NCBI GenBank assembly: GCA_965112735.1
Contig: OZ218965.1
Location: forward strand, 496,001-560,000
Direction: 5' to 3'
Length of the DNA stretch: 64,000 nucleotides
Source: Phaeosaccion multiseriatum
Taxonomy: Eukaryota; Ochrophyta, other classes
Shown: in pieces, positions 43,629-55,174 of the stretch
How positions within the stretch are numbered: the first letter of the stretch is position 1
Layout of the letters: every line of letters begins with the position of its first letter
The notes under the pieces: model-generated
Seen by the model: the letters and a program-made list of their open reading frames with translations, nothing else
Told to the model about the DNA's origin: nothing
Databases searched by the model: none
Made by a program: the position numbers and the translations under genes

Positions 43629-46222
43629 CAACTTCCCCCCCCCCAAGACCGAGGCCAACCAGCCAAGGACTGAGAAAAATGTGAGGCGAAAAGGAGCAAC
43701 TCACACACAAACTACGAACAGAACTATAGCAATCCAATGCAAAAGAAACCAAGTCCAAAACCCCATGCATAGACAAGCAGCAAACCATCTATACCCAAAG
43801 CGAAGCACCAACTCCAAACGCAAACTAAATAAAACAACAGTATGAGACAGCCCGAAGAAAGGAGGAAGAACCGACACAATATCAAGCTCCTGAGCTCCAG
43901 AAGAGTTAGCTACGCTCTTCGCAGTAACCCGCAGCAGCAGCAGTACCACCAACCAAGCAAACCAAACCCCAAATGCCTGCGGCCAAACCTCGTCTCATTG
44001 TGTGTCAACAAAGGACCGCAATAGCTCCAAGCAATGCCACAAGCATGAGCACCATACTCCAATTTCCGTAGCAATAAGCACCAAGTAACCAGCTCCAGCA
44101 GCATCCATGCGTCCTATACAACGCAAACACACGGCGCTGTCTGTCCCGTCCACTGGCAAGGCTAACATATAAAAAGGGCACAAACCAGCATTTCTTTTGG
44201 AATCACATATCCGAAATGTCCAAACCACCAACACCTGTAGAAAAGTCGAAAATGCCCTCACATGAGCACCCATGTTTTCCACACCAAGCTCCTCAACTAT
44301 CCACTCATAGAGGCTACTCTTCTGCGTACGCCGTGCCAAGACCACTCTGCTGCGATTCCAACCGTCCGGCGCGGACTTCCGCTGTACCAGCTCGACAACA
44401 CAACGAATGCAAAACACCTCGTTGCTGCCGTCCCGCAAAACGAACAAGCCCAATAGCTCAAGCTCTGCTGCACCAATCCATCGACCACCAAGCATGATAG
44501 CAAGAGGATAATTCATCCATACTGCCGCAAGTAAGTCGCGCGAGCATAGCAAACCACAATCCCTTTTCTCTCCCATTCCCTACGTTCACGCCGCTCACGT
44601 GCCCCAACGCCGAAAAGTCCATGACCTGCTCCTCTGCATCACAGACAGGCCCCATCAAACTTCACTCCATAGCTGTCCATAGCTGGTGTGAACGAGCAAA
44701 TGCCATGCCTCCGCCGCCAAAATCAGATAAGTAGCCACTTGTAGAATTCCCCAATTTCCCTCACACGACGCAGTGTACCTTTCCCCACATTACGTAGAAG
44801 GCGTACACTCCCAACGCCGCCTTCCAAGTCCCAATGCCTCCCTTGCATGCTGTGCCCCTCCTGTCGCTCGTCACTTCTCTGTCTGAAGACAGTCCAAGAC
44901 GACCTACCTCACCTCATGTGCATGCCAACACTACGCCGTACACCGCAGTCAAAATGCTCAACAAGCTGCGATGAGCCAAACATCTGCCGTTGTATCGTTG
45001 GATCCTTGCTGTTGCTGCTGAAGCTCTTGCTACTTGTCCTGAGAGCCCAATTGCATCACTCCTGCCGTCGTCCTTCTCCCGCGCAAAAAGTCTCCAGGGG
45101 CGAGGAAGATGAACACAATGCCACCTTCCGGCTATCCTTTTGCGACTAATGCACTCACTCCCACTACCCCCACTGTCCGTGCTCCCGCGCGGCCCGGGTG
45201 CAGCGACGGTAGGCTGAGGCGAATAACTTGTTGTGGCACCTGCGTCGTTGCTATTGCCGCACTCCACAGAGGAGGAAAAGTCAACCCAACTCCCCCCCCT
45301 CTGCCCCATCCCCTTCTTCAGATAGTCTCTGATCAGAGGGGGGCATACCATTCTCACTACCCTCGCTTGCTGCACTTGCTGCACTCCCCAAAGTACAGCT
45401 CTCTTTTGCAATCCCCGCTTCTCCAAGCGGCGCGTCCTCTACTGTGATCCCCGCTTCTCCAGGCGGTGCGTCCTCTATTGCGATCTCCGCTTCTCCAAGC
45501 GGTGCGTCCTCTATTGCGATCAAGCGGTGCGTCCTCATCCGCAATTTCCAGAAGGCTTTTCCCGATAGCGATCTCCGCTGCTTCCCCGCCCTCCTCCACC
45601 TTAGACAGAGCGTAAAAGCTATTCATTTCCCATCCCCGATCACACTGACGGACCTCGATGTTGCCGTATCCCACATACTGTGCTGCTCTCTGCGAACACA
45701 AAGCCTTTCTTCGGTCCTCACGCGACAACCCCTCCTTTGCCGTTTTCCGCCTCCTGCTCATTGTCTGCCACATACCATCAAGACACAGAGAAGACCTTGC
45801 TCCGTCCGCAGAAGCGCACGCGACCTTTCCAAGCTGCTTGCTCCCATTCTCCTTACCGAAGCCGCTGTTGCTGCTGTGGCTGCTGTTGCTGCTGTTGTGC
45901 GCTAGAAACTTCTGAGAAAATCCGATCGGTCCTGCTGTTCATCGCCGCCGTTGTCTTCGTCTGCTGCAGCCTCTCCACAAGTAGACCTTCCAGTCGGCGC
46001 CGTCGTCACACATCCTTCGATCTTCTCCCGCGACAAGCTATAGTAGAACACACACACAACAAGGAACCCTGGTCTTCCACCAAGTTGTGAGGTCCAAATC
46101 GTGGGCAACCATCAGGTCTTGCACGCCTTGTGGCAGCTACCACATCAACAGATGCACGAACTCAACGGCGCAATCATGGCGTCCCCCAAATGTTGACGAC
46201 ACGAATTCCAACATGTGTACCC
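43629..46222 (-). mobile_element. Old LTR element D, reverse orientation
   Basis: On the minus strand this copy parallels the intact element: LTR end near 46088, then the same CAACTTGGTGGAAG candidate primer site. Next come the gag-like part with REDRRKALCSQ and APLGEAE repeats (45.3-45.8 kb), SECISRKRIAGRWHCVH (about 45.15 kb) and the conserved 124-residue frame (44576 leftward). Hydrophobic stretches follow, then a G-run leading into the LTR start at 43628. The 5' LTR (about 46088-46222) is truncated and differs from the 3' LTR, and the frames are broken. No target duplication was found. It is an older relative, not a sibling, of the element at 36651. Confidence 0.65.
43995..44576 (-). pseudogene. 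Conserved unknown frame, copy D (193 residues)
   Basis: This is the longest open version of the block: MGEKRDCGLLCSRDLLAAVW, LELLGLFVLRDGSNEVFCIR, then SLYEWIVEELGVENMG. Unlike A and C it reads on beyond the usual end (VWTFRICDSKRNAGLCPF) and into MDAAGAGYLVL before stopping. This suggests that the ancestral protein may have continued through the hydrophobic region that is broken in copy C. Confidence 0.45.
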
Positions 46223-46391
46223 TTTTTTTTTTAAACTTTTGTGCACAGCTACAGGCGTGATTCATGCTTCTCGGCGCCCTCCCTCTACCTAACTAAACTA
46301 AACAAGTGAGTGGGTGGGTGGAAAAGGAAAAAACACTGACCAATCAGTCAGCCTGCCAATCAGCAGCGGCCCTCAATCAGGGGACCGAGCC
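46223..46391. other. Boundary between repeat island and gene cluster
   Basis: A T-run at about 46225-46235 follows the truncated LTR. The remaining bases form the likely 3' untranslated region of the CobW-type gene. No further repeat sequence of the island types was seen to the right of this point. Confidence 0.4.
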
Positions 46392-49300
46392 TCAACAGCA
46401 TCCGCACATGTCATCCAGAGGACCGCTTCCATCGGGTTTCATGCGAATGAGGAAGAGGAGGCTCGCCTTCTCCCTCAACGTGTCCATGAATGGATGCCAC
46501 TTGTGAAAAGACTCCTTCGTCGTAAACAATGGCACTCGGTGATCTGGGACGGGAATGTGCAGCTGAAAGGTGGGGGCAATCGAGTGGAAAGAGAGCTGAT
46601 AGACTTGGCTTGCTGAGCGGCCACCCACTTGTTGAATAACCATGCGGTGCTGGGACAGTGTGCTGGCTGCGCCTTGCTCCATCTCCTCATCTGGCTGCAA
46701 AATCATCTTGAACTTGAGGGTGTCACACCCGTCATCCATGCTCTCTGAGTCTTCATACTCGTACTCCACCCTCGCCATGCCGGAGTGGGTACTGTTCTTC
46801 GGGTCTGAGAGGAAAGTCTGAATCGTCTCTGGCCGCCATGCAAACTCCTGCACAAAGAGGCGTGCATCTTCATCGGCGATGTCGCACACCTGTCAGAAGA
46901 ACACCAAACGAGTAGTCAAGCGACGAGTTTCACACACGCGGCCCACGACCATCACACACGCCCCGAAGAGTCGTTCTTACTCACCTCCAACCAAGTTACT
47001 CCAGCAGCCTCGGCCTCTGCTGGAGACGTTAATGTCAAGCCAAACAAAGACGCAACGTCCAGCTTCGCGGCACGCGCAGCCTGGATGTACACGCTCGCTG
47101 AAGGCATGGAAAGTAGCGTGTGCAGGTAAAAGGCTTTGTGATCCCGGGGGTGGCGAGCAGCAAAGGCCTGTGGGTCATGGCTCACTAACGCCTTGTAGTG
47201 TCCAGCGGCATCGACCCCAAACACTGCGTCGCTCAAGGGAGCTGCAGTCATACCAACTGCCCCTACGTTTGTTGTCGTCAAATGAGCAAGCACCCTGTAT
47301 GGGATCGCAAGGGGGACAAACATTCGTTCACGTGTCAGCAACGTTAGAATTCCCCTCTCCCACAAACTGAAGGGAACTCGTCTCACCTAAAAAAAGCCGG
47401 TTCAGCTTGCTGATGTAGTCTCTGGAGCAGATCAGACCCCGGCGGTCCAAGGCCAGAGGCGCATCGCAGAGGATGTCGCACTGGCCTCAGGGTGGCCGCA
47501 AAGGCAGTCTCAAAATAGTCCCTGTCCAAACTTCGGCCGATAAACACAATCTTGCACCCACGCTGCTCGTCAGGGCCCCAGTCTCCAACTTCTTCCTTCT
47601 CGGCCACATCAGACACCACATGGAAGGCCATCTTTCGATGCGAGCCGGCCACCGCTACAATTGCCTTGCACCGATACAGCACGCCAGCCTCGGGGGGCTT
47701 CATAGACAGTGTCCTTACCCATCTCGCGAAGGCCAGCAGCTGCCGTGGAAATTAAGATTCGGCGTGCGATAGTTGAGAGGTCTCGCCCACACGTACTGAC
47801 CAGTCTCTCCCCCTCCAGCTCGCCCGTTTTGGATCTACTCACCTCCACCTCCATGTTGGGGTATGTGACGCTGAATGTGCCTACTGAGGTGGCGTGCTTG
47901 GAAGCGGCCTTGGTTTCTCTGGATGATCGGGGGTTGGACGAGACAGGACAAGGAGATATGAGGAGAAGGGTGAAGAGGGCGAGCACTTCTTCCGTTCCCA
48001 TCGTACTTTGGCAAGTCGTCTGCGCTTGTGCTGTGATCATGGTGGTCGTGACTATGCTCCTCATCGTGGCCGTGTCCCTGGTCGCAGCAATGCCCCTTGT
48101 CGCAATGCCCCTCATCGTGACCGTGTTCCTCGCTGCTATGGCCGTGGTCGTGGCAATGCCCCTCATCGTGACCGTGTTCCTCACTGCTATGGCCGTGGTC
48201 GTGGCAATGCCCCTCATCGTCGCAGCAGCTCTCTGCACTTTCATCATGGGCGACATCTGGCAAGAATTCGCTTTCCACCTGTAGCTGCCGCAAGTCGAAA
48301 GCGCCCAAGTCCATCAGCTCCGCTGGATGGAGCTGCCCTCGTACGCAGGAGCGGACTTTGGCGTCGGGGTTGATTTGGCGAATCCGCTCCCACACTTCCA
48401 AAGCACTGGGGCCGGACACCAGGTCAATCTGGGGGGGGGGGGAGGTGGACAGGCCACAACAACTTGAGCCTGGAAACCAAACAGGCGAGTCGGTAGGTAG
48501 AGCACAGCTTGGCGCTCTCTCACCTTATTCAAAATAACTCGGTCAGCATACGTAATCTGCTGAAATGCCTCGTCCACTGTGCCGTTGCTGTCCACGCCGG
48601 CATTTGCCTCCATTCTATCGTCCATCTCCTTGAGGCGATTTAGGATGTTCTTTGAGTCCACCAAAGTGACGACGCCATCAAGGCGGAAGTTGTCGGTAAT
48701 TGCAGGGGTTTGAAGAAACGTTCGCACGATGGGAACAGGGTCGGCCATCCCTGTGGTTTCAATAAGCACGCTGTCCAGCGGGTTACCCTCGTGAACCTTT
48801 CGCGCGACTTGGTCAAAGGCGCCCAGGAGGTCGCCTCGAATGGTACAACACATGCACCCGTTGTCCATCACCACAACCTGCTCAGCCAAGGAAAGCTTGG
48901 AGCTCAAAAGCTCCTGGTCGATGGCCACCTCTCCGAACTCATTCTCAATCACGGCCACCTTCTTGTGTTGCTGTGAGCGATGTGGGGCAAAACAAAACAA
49001 AAGTCAGACAAGGAGGAGGAGAAAAGGGAGAGGGGGTTGAATTTTACCTGTTCGAAGAGGAGACGATTCAGAAGGGTGGTCTTTCCGGCGCCCAGGAAGC
49101 CTGTCAGAATGGTCACAGGGATGAGCTTCTTCCGCGCGGCCTGGCTGGGGGACGCTTCCACTCCCCCCTCTGGCCGACCCTCCGCTGCACTGGCCATGTG
49201 CAGCTCTCCCACCACCACGACGGTGCCGTCAGGCGCGTCCCAAAGCTCGCTGCACGGCTCGTGGAACGGGAGGGCGTGAGCGCGAGCAGTGTTCATGAGC

Positions 49301-49467
49301 ATCACCACTTGGAGAGCACATCCCAAATCGCGAAAGTGTGCGTCCTCGAGATGTTTGGCGAGATCGTAGACAGACCACCCCTGCCGCACAGTCACAGAGC
49401 CCCAGTCGATCTTGTGAGCCCCGTGCGGTCGGCGCACAGCGCTGTGCAGCACAACCTTCAGCTTCAT
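46392..49467 (-). CDS. CobW/ZNG1-type metallochaperone GTPase with His-rich linker and C-terminal extension
   Basis: Probable metal-transfer GTPase (COG0523 family; eukaryotic members deliver zinc to clients). Seven exons: 49467-49048, 48970-48524, 48428-48007, 47918-47843, 47739-47387, 47294-46985 and 46889-46392. Phases match throughout, giving 841 residues. There is an unusual 115-residue N-terminal region, then P-loop GFLGAGKTT (123-131), the metal-binding CxCC motif GCMCC (178-182) and NKID (288-291, split by an intron). Residues 357-421 are a His/Asp/Glu/Cys-rich repeat (HCHDHGHSSEEHGHDEG), followed by the CobW C-terminal domain (LYRCKAIVAVAGSHRKM to CKIVFIGRSL). The last 270 or so residues (from about 570) are beyond the family's usual end and are not recognised. 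It shares an upstream gap with the TPR-like gene. The core is certain; the extension depends on the phase-2 intron 47386-47295. Confidence 0.85.
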
Positions 49468-49913
49468 GTGTTTTTTTTTTGTGAGGGAATCTTTCTTTCT
49501 TTCTTAACACGTCCTGACACCTGATACATATCTTTTTTCTCTTTCCAATAGGTCCGCAGCCTCGCCCTTACTCCCATCCACCCCGTTGGATTCCCTATAC
49601 TCCCACTCGTCCCCACCCGCCCGTAATCTGTCGCTACCAGCCCCTTCCGCGCGGTGGCTGCTGGGCTGCCCCATGCTGCCTCTGCCCGCTGAGCTCTTCG
49701 GTACTTGCGACAACTCTGGCAACGTTGAACTCGCGGTGCCTCCTCTTCATACAACAATACTGCTTGGGGCTATCCCTTCCATCGTTCGATTCAGGTGTCT
49801 CTTCTCTCCCCTGCCCGATAACTCGTTTTTCGATCCATCGACTCATAAATTCGATCCCTGATGAACTGAAACTTCCCACTCTGGCCTTGTCTGATCTGCC
49901 TGTTTGGCCACCC
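49468..49913. promoter_or_regulatory. Divergent intergenic region
   Basis: 446 bases separate the start codons of the CobW-type gene (minus) and the TPR-like gene (plus), so both promoters must lie here or in the first exons. A T/C-rich stretch (49490-49555) is next to the CobW side. I see no clear TATA box. A plus-strand frame is open from 49725, but its 63 extra residues look untranslated. Confidence 0.35.
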
Positions 49914-51062
49914 ATGGCTGGAAGCTATGAGCGCTCGAAACAACACAAGAGCGTGGCGGCGAAGAAGGCTGGCGGTGGGAATGGGAGGAAGGAGAAGAGG
50001 AAGGAGGAGAGGAGGGACGCGAAAGATGCGAGGAAGGGGAGGGAGCGGCGGTTCAAGGACAAGTCCCACGATACGGAGGGGAGGCGCCATCAATTGAAGC
50101 AGCGCTTAGAAGCGGAGCGCCTTGGACGTGCGCTGGAGGCGCAGGAGCAGGTTGTGAGGTCGTACCAGCCGCCAGCCCAGAAGGAGAGTCTGCATCCGGA
50201 GCTCAAGCGAAAGAGGCGGCGGCGGGATTTTTACGACCTGGACACGTCTGACTGGCAGCTGCGGGGAGCTGCTCGTCCCGCAGCTGCTCTTGCAGCTGCA
50301 GCAGCGGAGTTTGAGAAATCGCCAACTCGTGGGCCGACTGGTCAGGACCTGTGGTCGGAAAATGAGGGCAACTTTTTTGAAGCAAACGCCCACACGGCGC
50401 AATACCTCGAGGTGCGAGTGCAGCTTGCGAGGGTGCTTCACAGAGAGTTGGGGAAATTGCGAGAGGCCGCGACTCACTACCGGGCCTGCTTGCAGCTGGA
50501 TACCAAGGACGCCTTGAAGTGTAGGAGGGGGTTGGTGCAGTGCCTCTTGGGGTCCATGAAGAAGGGGGAGGCGGAGGCACGCGAGGTGATGGAGCGCTTT
50601 CCTAGTGACGAGTCCACCGTCTTTTTGTGGTCCAAGGCAGCCATCGCGTTTGTGTCTTGGAAAAGATGGAAGAAAGACGGGCACACGGAAGGCACGGCGG
50701 GGGTGGCCTTGCGCCGGGCGATGTGTGCAAATCCTTACGTCGGGTGGATTCTCGCCCTGGAATCCGCCTTTCCTCCCAATGTGGACACGGAGAGTATTTG
50801 GGAGGAGACGTTGTGCGCTGGTGAGCTGCAGCAGGACGCGTTTGAGTACCTTCATCGCGATATTACAGGCCTATGGCAATGCATTGACGGTGCCGACCTG
50901 TGGTGCCGAAAGTACATTGAGCAAGAGGGCACTCCGCCGCCAGAAGGCTTGGGGGACCCCTTTCTCAACGTGTCCAGCACCCAGATTGACGAGAGCAGCG
51001 TGGAGTTTGTGGCGCGCTTCTTTTCATTACTGGAGGAGGAAAGCGCTAACGGCTCTGATTGA
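49914..51062 (+). CDS. TPR-like conserved protein with basic N-terminus
   Basis: A single-exon gene of 382 residues. Residues 1-100 are highly basic and charged (MAGSYERSKQHKSVAAKKAG, then KEKRKEERRDAKD), suggesting nuclear/nucleolar or nucleic-acid association. From about 155 a helical-repeat region follows: ENEGNFFEANAHTAQYLEV, then ATHYRACLQLDTKDALKCR, EVMERFPSDESTVFLWSKAA and ALRRAMCANPYVGWILA. This order matches a TPR-like family I know from bacteria and eukaryotes, in which an N-F-W segment is followed by a stretch ending ALxxALxANPxVP. Its biochemical role is unknown to me. The ATG at 49914 was chosen because it starts the basic region and has ccc before it. It ends 10 bp from the kinesin stop codon (convergent). 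Confidence 0.7.
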   Translation: MAGSYERSKQHKSVAAKKAGGGNGRKEKRKEERRDAKDARKGRERRFKDKSHDTEGRRHQLKQRLEAERLGRALEAQEQVVRSYQPPAQKESLHPELKRKRRRRDFYDLDTSDWQLRGAARPAAALAAAAAEFEKSPTRGPTGQDLWSENEGNFFEANAHTAQYLEVRVQLARVLHRELGKLREAATHYRACLQLDTKDALKCRRGLVQCLLGSMKKGEAEAREVMERFPSDESTVFLWSKAAIAFVSWKRWKKDGHTEGTAGVALRRAMCANPYVGWILALESAFPPNVDTESIWEETLCAGELQQDAFEYLHRDITGLWQCIDGADLWCRKYIEQEGTPPPEGLGDPFLNVSSTQIDESSVEFVARFFSLLEEESANGSD

Positions 51063-51072
51063 TTACAATATG

Positions 51073-54000
51073 CTAAGTAGTTTTCCTACTCGGAGGAGCA
51101 CCCCGTTTCAGCTCGCAGGCATTCACGTGGCTCGCGAAGCGTAAGCTACACAAGCTCTCTGCGAAAGATTCCTCTGTCGGTGAAAGGTTGGCCATCATCA
51201 GCGTCTTACCGTCTCCTGACAATGCTGGCTGCAAGAGATAGGTCAGCTTCGAATTCCGGAAAGGGATGTGCTGCTGCTTGTTGCCGATGGCGCAAAACAC
51301 GTCAGATAGGGTAGAGAGCGATTTGTTGATGCTGCAAGCCTGGGGAGTGGAGAGGAGCGTGCGGGGCTGCGTTAGTAATGTAGGCCTGACTGGATCACTT
51401 GGCTATCTCTGAATCCAGAGCCACCCTCGAACGCAGACGGGTTGAAGAATCCCACTTTACCAATTCAGTCAGCTCTTGGAAGCAAGGCTCGTATGCGGCT
51501 TTCACTTACCTCCTTGAGCTGCGTGCCCGTCGCTCCGGACTTTTTCGCCCTCTCCGACCCGGCAAGGTCCACAAGGTTCAGGCAACCCCTGTCGCGGGCA
51601 ACACACGAAAGGAGAGGTGGATGGGGAGGGGGCGTTTTTTAGCGTCATGTCATGGGGGGGTTATCTCCCACGTGCGTCCCGCAGTGACCCACCTCAGAGA
51701 AGATTTCTGCTCGGCGTTGTTGCCGGTGAGCTGCAAAACAAAAACAGCATGCGAGCGGCTTGACACCTCGTTCATTTGGGTGCTGGACACGCTCCGATGG
51801 CCGGACGCCAAGTCCATAAGCTCGGCAATCTTATCCACGTCATTCGGCTCCACAGTCACAGACGTCAGGTTGGTTACTGAGGTCAGGCCCTGTCGATCCC
51901 GCTTGATCTCATGCTTCACTCCGTAGTCGCCCTCCTTGCCTCTCCCGCCGCCTTCGCGCAGCAAGTCCCGGATTTGCTCGTTGTAGATCTCTAAGTAACT
52001 AACTTCCATGGTGTACTGGAAATGAAAAGGGCACACATTTTGGTTCGTGAGAGGAATGTACTGAAGTGCATCGAGGCTCCTCCCTCCCACTTGCCGTACC
52101 TCCCATCCTTGCTGCTCAAGCTTCCTCTTGTAGGTGCCGACCTGCTGCATTGCGCGGGAACTTTGTACACACATATAGATATACACAGGGGGGCGAGGAT
52201 GAGGAGGGTCTTCTTCATATTCTCTCTCACTGATCTTTCACCCCCTCCTTCGCGCTCTCACTCACATTATCCCTCTCATGGCGCCTTTACCCGAACCTTG
52301 CATGGTGTGCGTCTTGCCGCTGCCCGTTTGGCCGTACGAAAAGAGGCACACGTTGAACCCATCCAGAGCAGACTGCACAAACTCGCTCACCTCCAAAAAG
52401 ACTGCCTCCTGTGCGTGTGGGTAGGGAAACGAGTCCATGTCAGACACAACTGATATCCTCCCTGCTGTGCTGCTACATACAAGTCACCTGTGTTGCGCTT
52501 GGAGCAAAGACCTTGTCGAAGCTGAAGTCGACCTGGGCCTGCGAGGAGTCCATGTTCGGGTTCCTGATGACGCACGTGTGCCCATCCGACTTGGCTATTA
52601 GGCAAGGCTTCGCTCCCTCCTCGACTCCGTCGGAGGGCAGGAACGGACGAATTCGAGCGTACACGCGGACATTTCCCCGCAGCTCCTGGATTATGTTGTG
52701 TTGTTTCCTCCGCACAAGCTCCTCGCGCTTCAGCGCTTCTTCTGCTCTCAAAGGTAGGCAGGAAACACGGCGTTAAAACGGAGGCAGAGGCGGAGGTATG
52801 ACAATGATAGAGACGACCATACCAAGCTCGTCGATGCGCTGCCGTAGTGCTGTGTTCTCCTGTTCAGTGTATCTCTCCCGCTCCTCCAGCCGCCTCCGGA
52901 GCCCCTGAATCTCGACCTGGTGGGTCCATTTCACGCATTATGAGACGGTTTGCTGAGCCGAGAAAACGAGGGTAAGCCCAAGCGAAGCGCACCTCACGTC
53001 CATCTCACGCACCAAATCTTGTGTATTTGAAGCCTTTTGGACAGCGGACTGCTGCTCCGTGAGTTTCAAAATCTTCTCTTCCCGCTCGAGGACAAGGCTC
53101 TTCAACTCAGTGACTTGAGCCTCCCTTAGGTCCAGCTGCTCCTGCTGGCGACGCGCCTCCTGCACGGCGTCCTCTTTAATCTGCGTAAGCTTCTGTGCAT
53201 CCTCCTCCTTTTGAGCCTGAGCCTGGGCGTACGTGGCGATGCGTTCATTGCGCTCTCTGTCGGCGTCAGTCTCCGCCCTCAATCTGAGCTCCTTCTCGAC
53301 AGCAAAGGCCGCCCCCTGAGTATGGGCAGTTTCCTGGAAGCTCGTGAGATCCGCTCTCGCGAGGCTTGCCTCCTCCCGCGCCAGCCTCAGCATTTCCCGC
53401 AAGTCTTTCCTCTCTGCTCGTTGCTCACTCTCTCTCTCGTTGGCCAGTCGGTTCGTCTCGCTGAGACTGCTGACAGTGTCACTCACCTTTGGGAGGGTGC
53501 CAACTTGCTTTGATTAGACGTTTGTGGCGAGAGCCAGATTAGAGGTTAGACAAGCACTTACTTCCTTAGTCTTCTGCTCCAGTTGCTCTCGCGTCCTCAG
53601 AAGTTGCTCCTGAGCAGAGGAAACGGCCAGCCTCAAGTCCTCTGCCGCCTTACGGATCTCCTCGTCCTTCTGTGCCAGCTGTGAACGATTGGCATCCATG
53701 CTTTCAACACTTTCCTTCTTCAAGCGCACCAAATCTTCTTTCAGAGCAGCTACCTCGACCTCCAACCCCCCCACTTTGCCGTCCCGCTCCTTCACCATGC
53801 TCTGGAGGAAGGACGAGTACGTTGCGTGGGTTATTGACTTTCTCATCAAAAAACCCAAGTCCCATGCAGGGATCGACGAACAAATACACAAACCTCGGCT
53901 GCAAGGACTTTGCTTTGAAGGTCCTGCACGCTTCGCTCCACCTTTTCGGCGTCCTGTTGGGCGTCCTGGAATTGTTGCTCTGCGTGACCTTTGGCAAGGG

Positions 54001-54967
54001 TGAGCTCCGCGTGCGCTTCACGACTCTGCTGCAGCTCCTGCGCCAACTGGGCCTGTAGGGGGAGGGGAGTAGGCGAGCTCCAAAGGTTGGCGGCGGCGAG
54101 CTGATCTGGGTTGCTACTCGCGCTGCCGGGCCTTACCTTTTCCGCCTCCACTCTCTTCGTCTTCTCCTTCGTCTCCTGGAGCTTTGCTCCGAGGCTTACC
54201 TCCACTTCAATGACCCCCCTCGTAAAGTGCTGCTTCTCCTCAATGCTTTGCGAGAAGGCTTTCCGCAACTGAACTCGCGCAAAGACACAACACTGTGAGT
54301 TCAACGAAAGGATGCAGGGGTCGGGCACTACTTACTTCCACTCTCGGAAGTGCTGCTCACCTTTGATAATATGGCTTGCTGGTTCTTGAGGTTGCTCCTC
54401 ATGTCCTTAAGAGCAGTGCTCTTCTTCATCTCCGCCCTCTCTTCGATGAGAGCCATGAGCTCGTCATCACTTACTGTGAAGCACTCCTCAAGCAGCTTTG
54501 GAACATTGTGGTGTTGCTCAGCTGCAGCCAGCAGCTGCGGGCCATCGGGTGCAGTGCCATCGAGAGACAAGCGCTTAGCCGGCGGCGGCCCTTCTGAGTC
54601 AAGAGCAGCTGCCGCAGTATGAGTAGCAGCAGCAGCTTGCTTATCTTTTTTCTCCCCATCGGGCTCGAGCTGGCGCTTGGCCACGGCTGGGACCGCCCCG
54701 ACCTGCCCCCCCTCTGCTCCTGGCTCCCCTCTGTTCTCGACCCTGGATACACGAGAGAAAACGTCACTTATTTTGCGAAGATTGTAACGCACTCCCAAAG
54801 TACACCTTCGCCCTCCCCATTCCTCACTTCTCCTTCTTTCTCATCTCCCACCTTCTGGTGAAGGGTTTGCGCAGCCCGGAACGCTTCGCCCTCTGTCCTC
54901 CTCCCGCGTCTTTCTGCTTCATGGGTGGCGCTTCCGTCCCCTGTGGTTGCACCTGCTCCTGCTCCAT
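51073..54967 (-). CDS. Kinesin-14 family motor (C-terminal motor)
   Basis: Microtubule motor with an N-terminal tail and coiled coil and a C-terminal motor, the layout of minus-end-directed kinesin-14. Thirteen exons: 54967-54852, 54742-54361, 54268-54137, 54052-53894, 53801-53562, 53486-52998, 52916-52823, 52744-52488, 52408-52266, 52160-52100, 52015-51693, 51588-51510 and 51339-51073. The phases close to 913 residues. Residues 1-170 are low-complexity tail; about 170-555 is heptad-rich coiled coil. The kinesin-14 neck and motor start read [17 protein letters not shown] (about 555-571). P-loop [11 protein letters not shown] is near 649-659, then [21 protein letters not shown] (switch I), [10 protein letters not shown] (switch II), [13 protein letters not shown] and [14 protein letters not shown]. 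The motor is complete. It probably works in spindle or cytoplasmic minus-end transport; that role comes from the family, not this sequence. It shares a short divergent gap with the RCC1 gene. Confidence 0.9.
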
Positions 54968-55174
54968 CCCCCCACTGAGCCGAGCTGCTCTAAAGGCTGC
55001 TGATACGCTGCTGACGATGAAAGAAAGAAAATGTCCAACCGTAAAAAAAAAATAGGCCAACTGAAACGGAAACTAAATTGTCGGGTGCCATCTAGGACGG
55101 TTCTCCATCCCAAGAAATCACAGATGGTGGTGGATTTCCTCACTCCTCCCGCGCAACCAATTGCGGGCAACAAC
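54968..55174. promoter_or_regulatory. Divergent kinesin / RCC1 promoter region
   Basis: Only 63 bp lie between the kinesin ATG and the first in-frame ATG of the RCC1 gene, or 207 bp if the second ATG (55175) is used. Both promoters must be packed here. The A-run at 55043-55052 lies between the two candidate RCC1 starts. No clear core element is seen. Confidence 0.35.
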
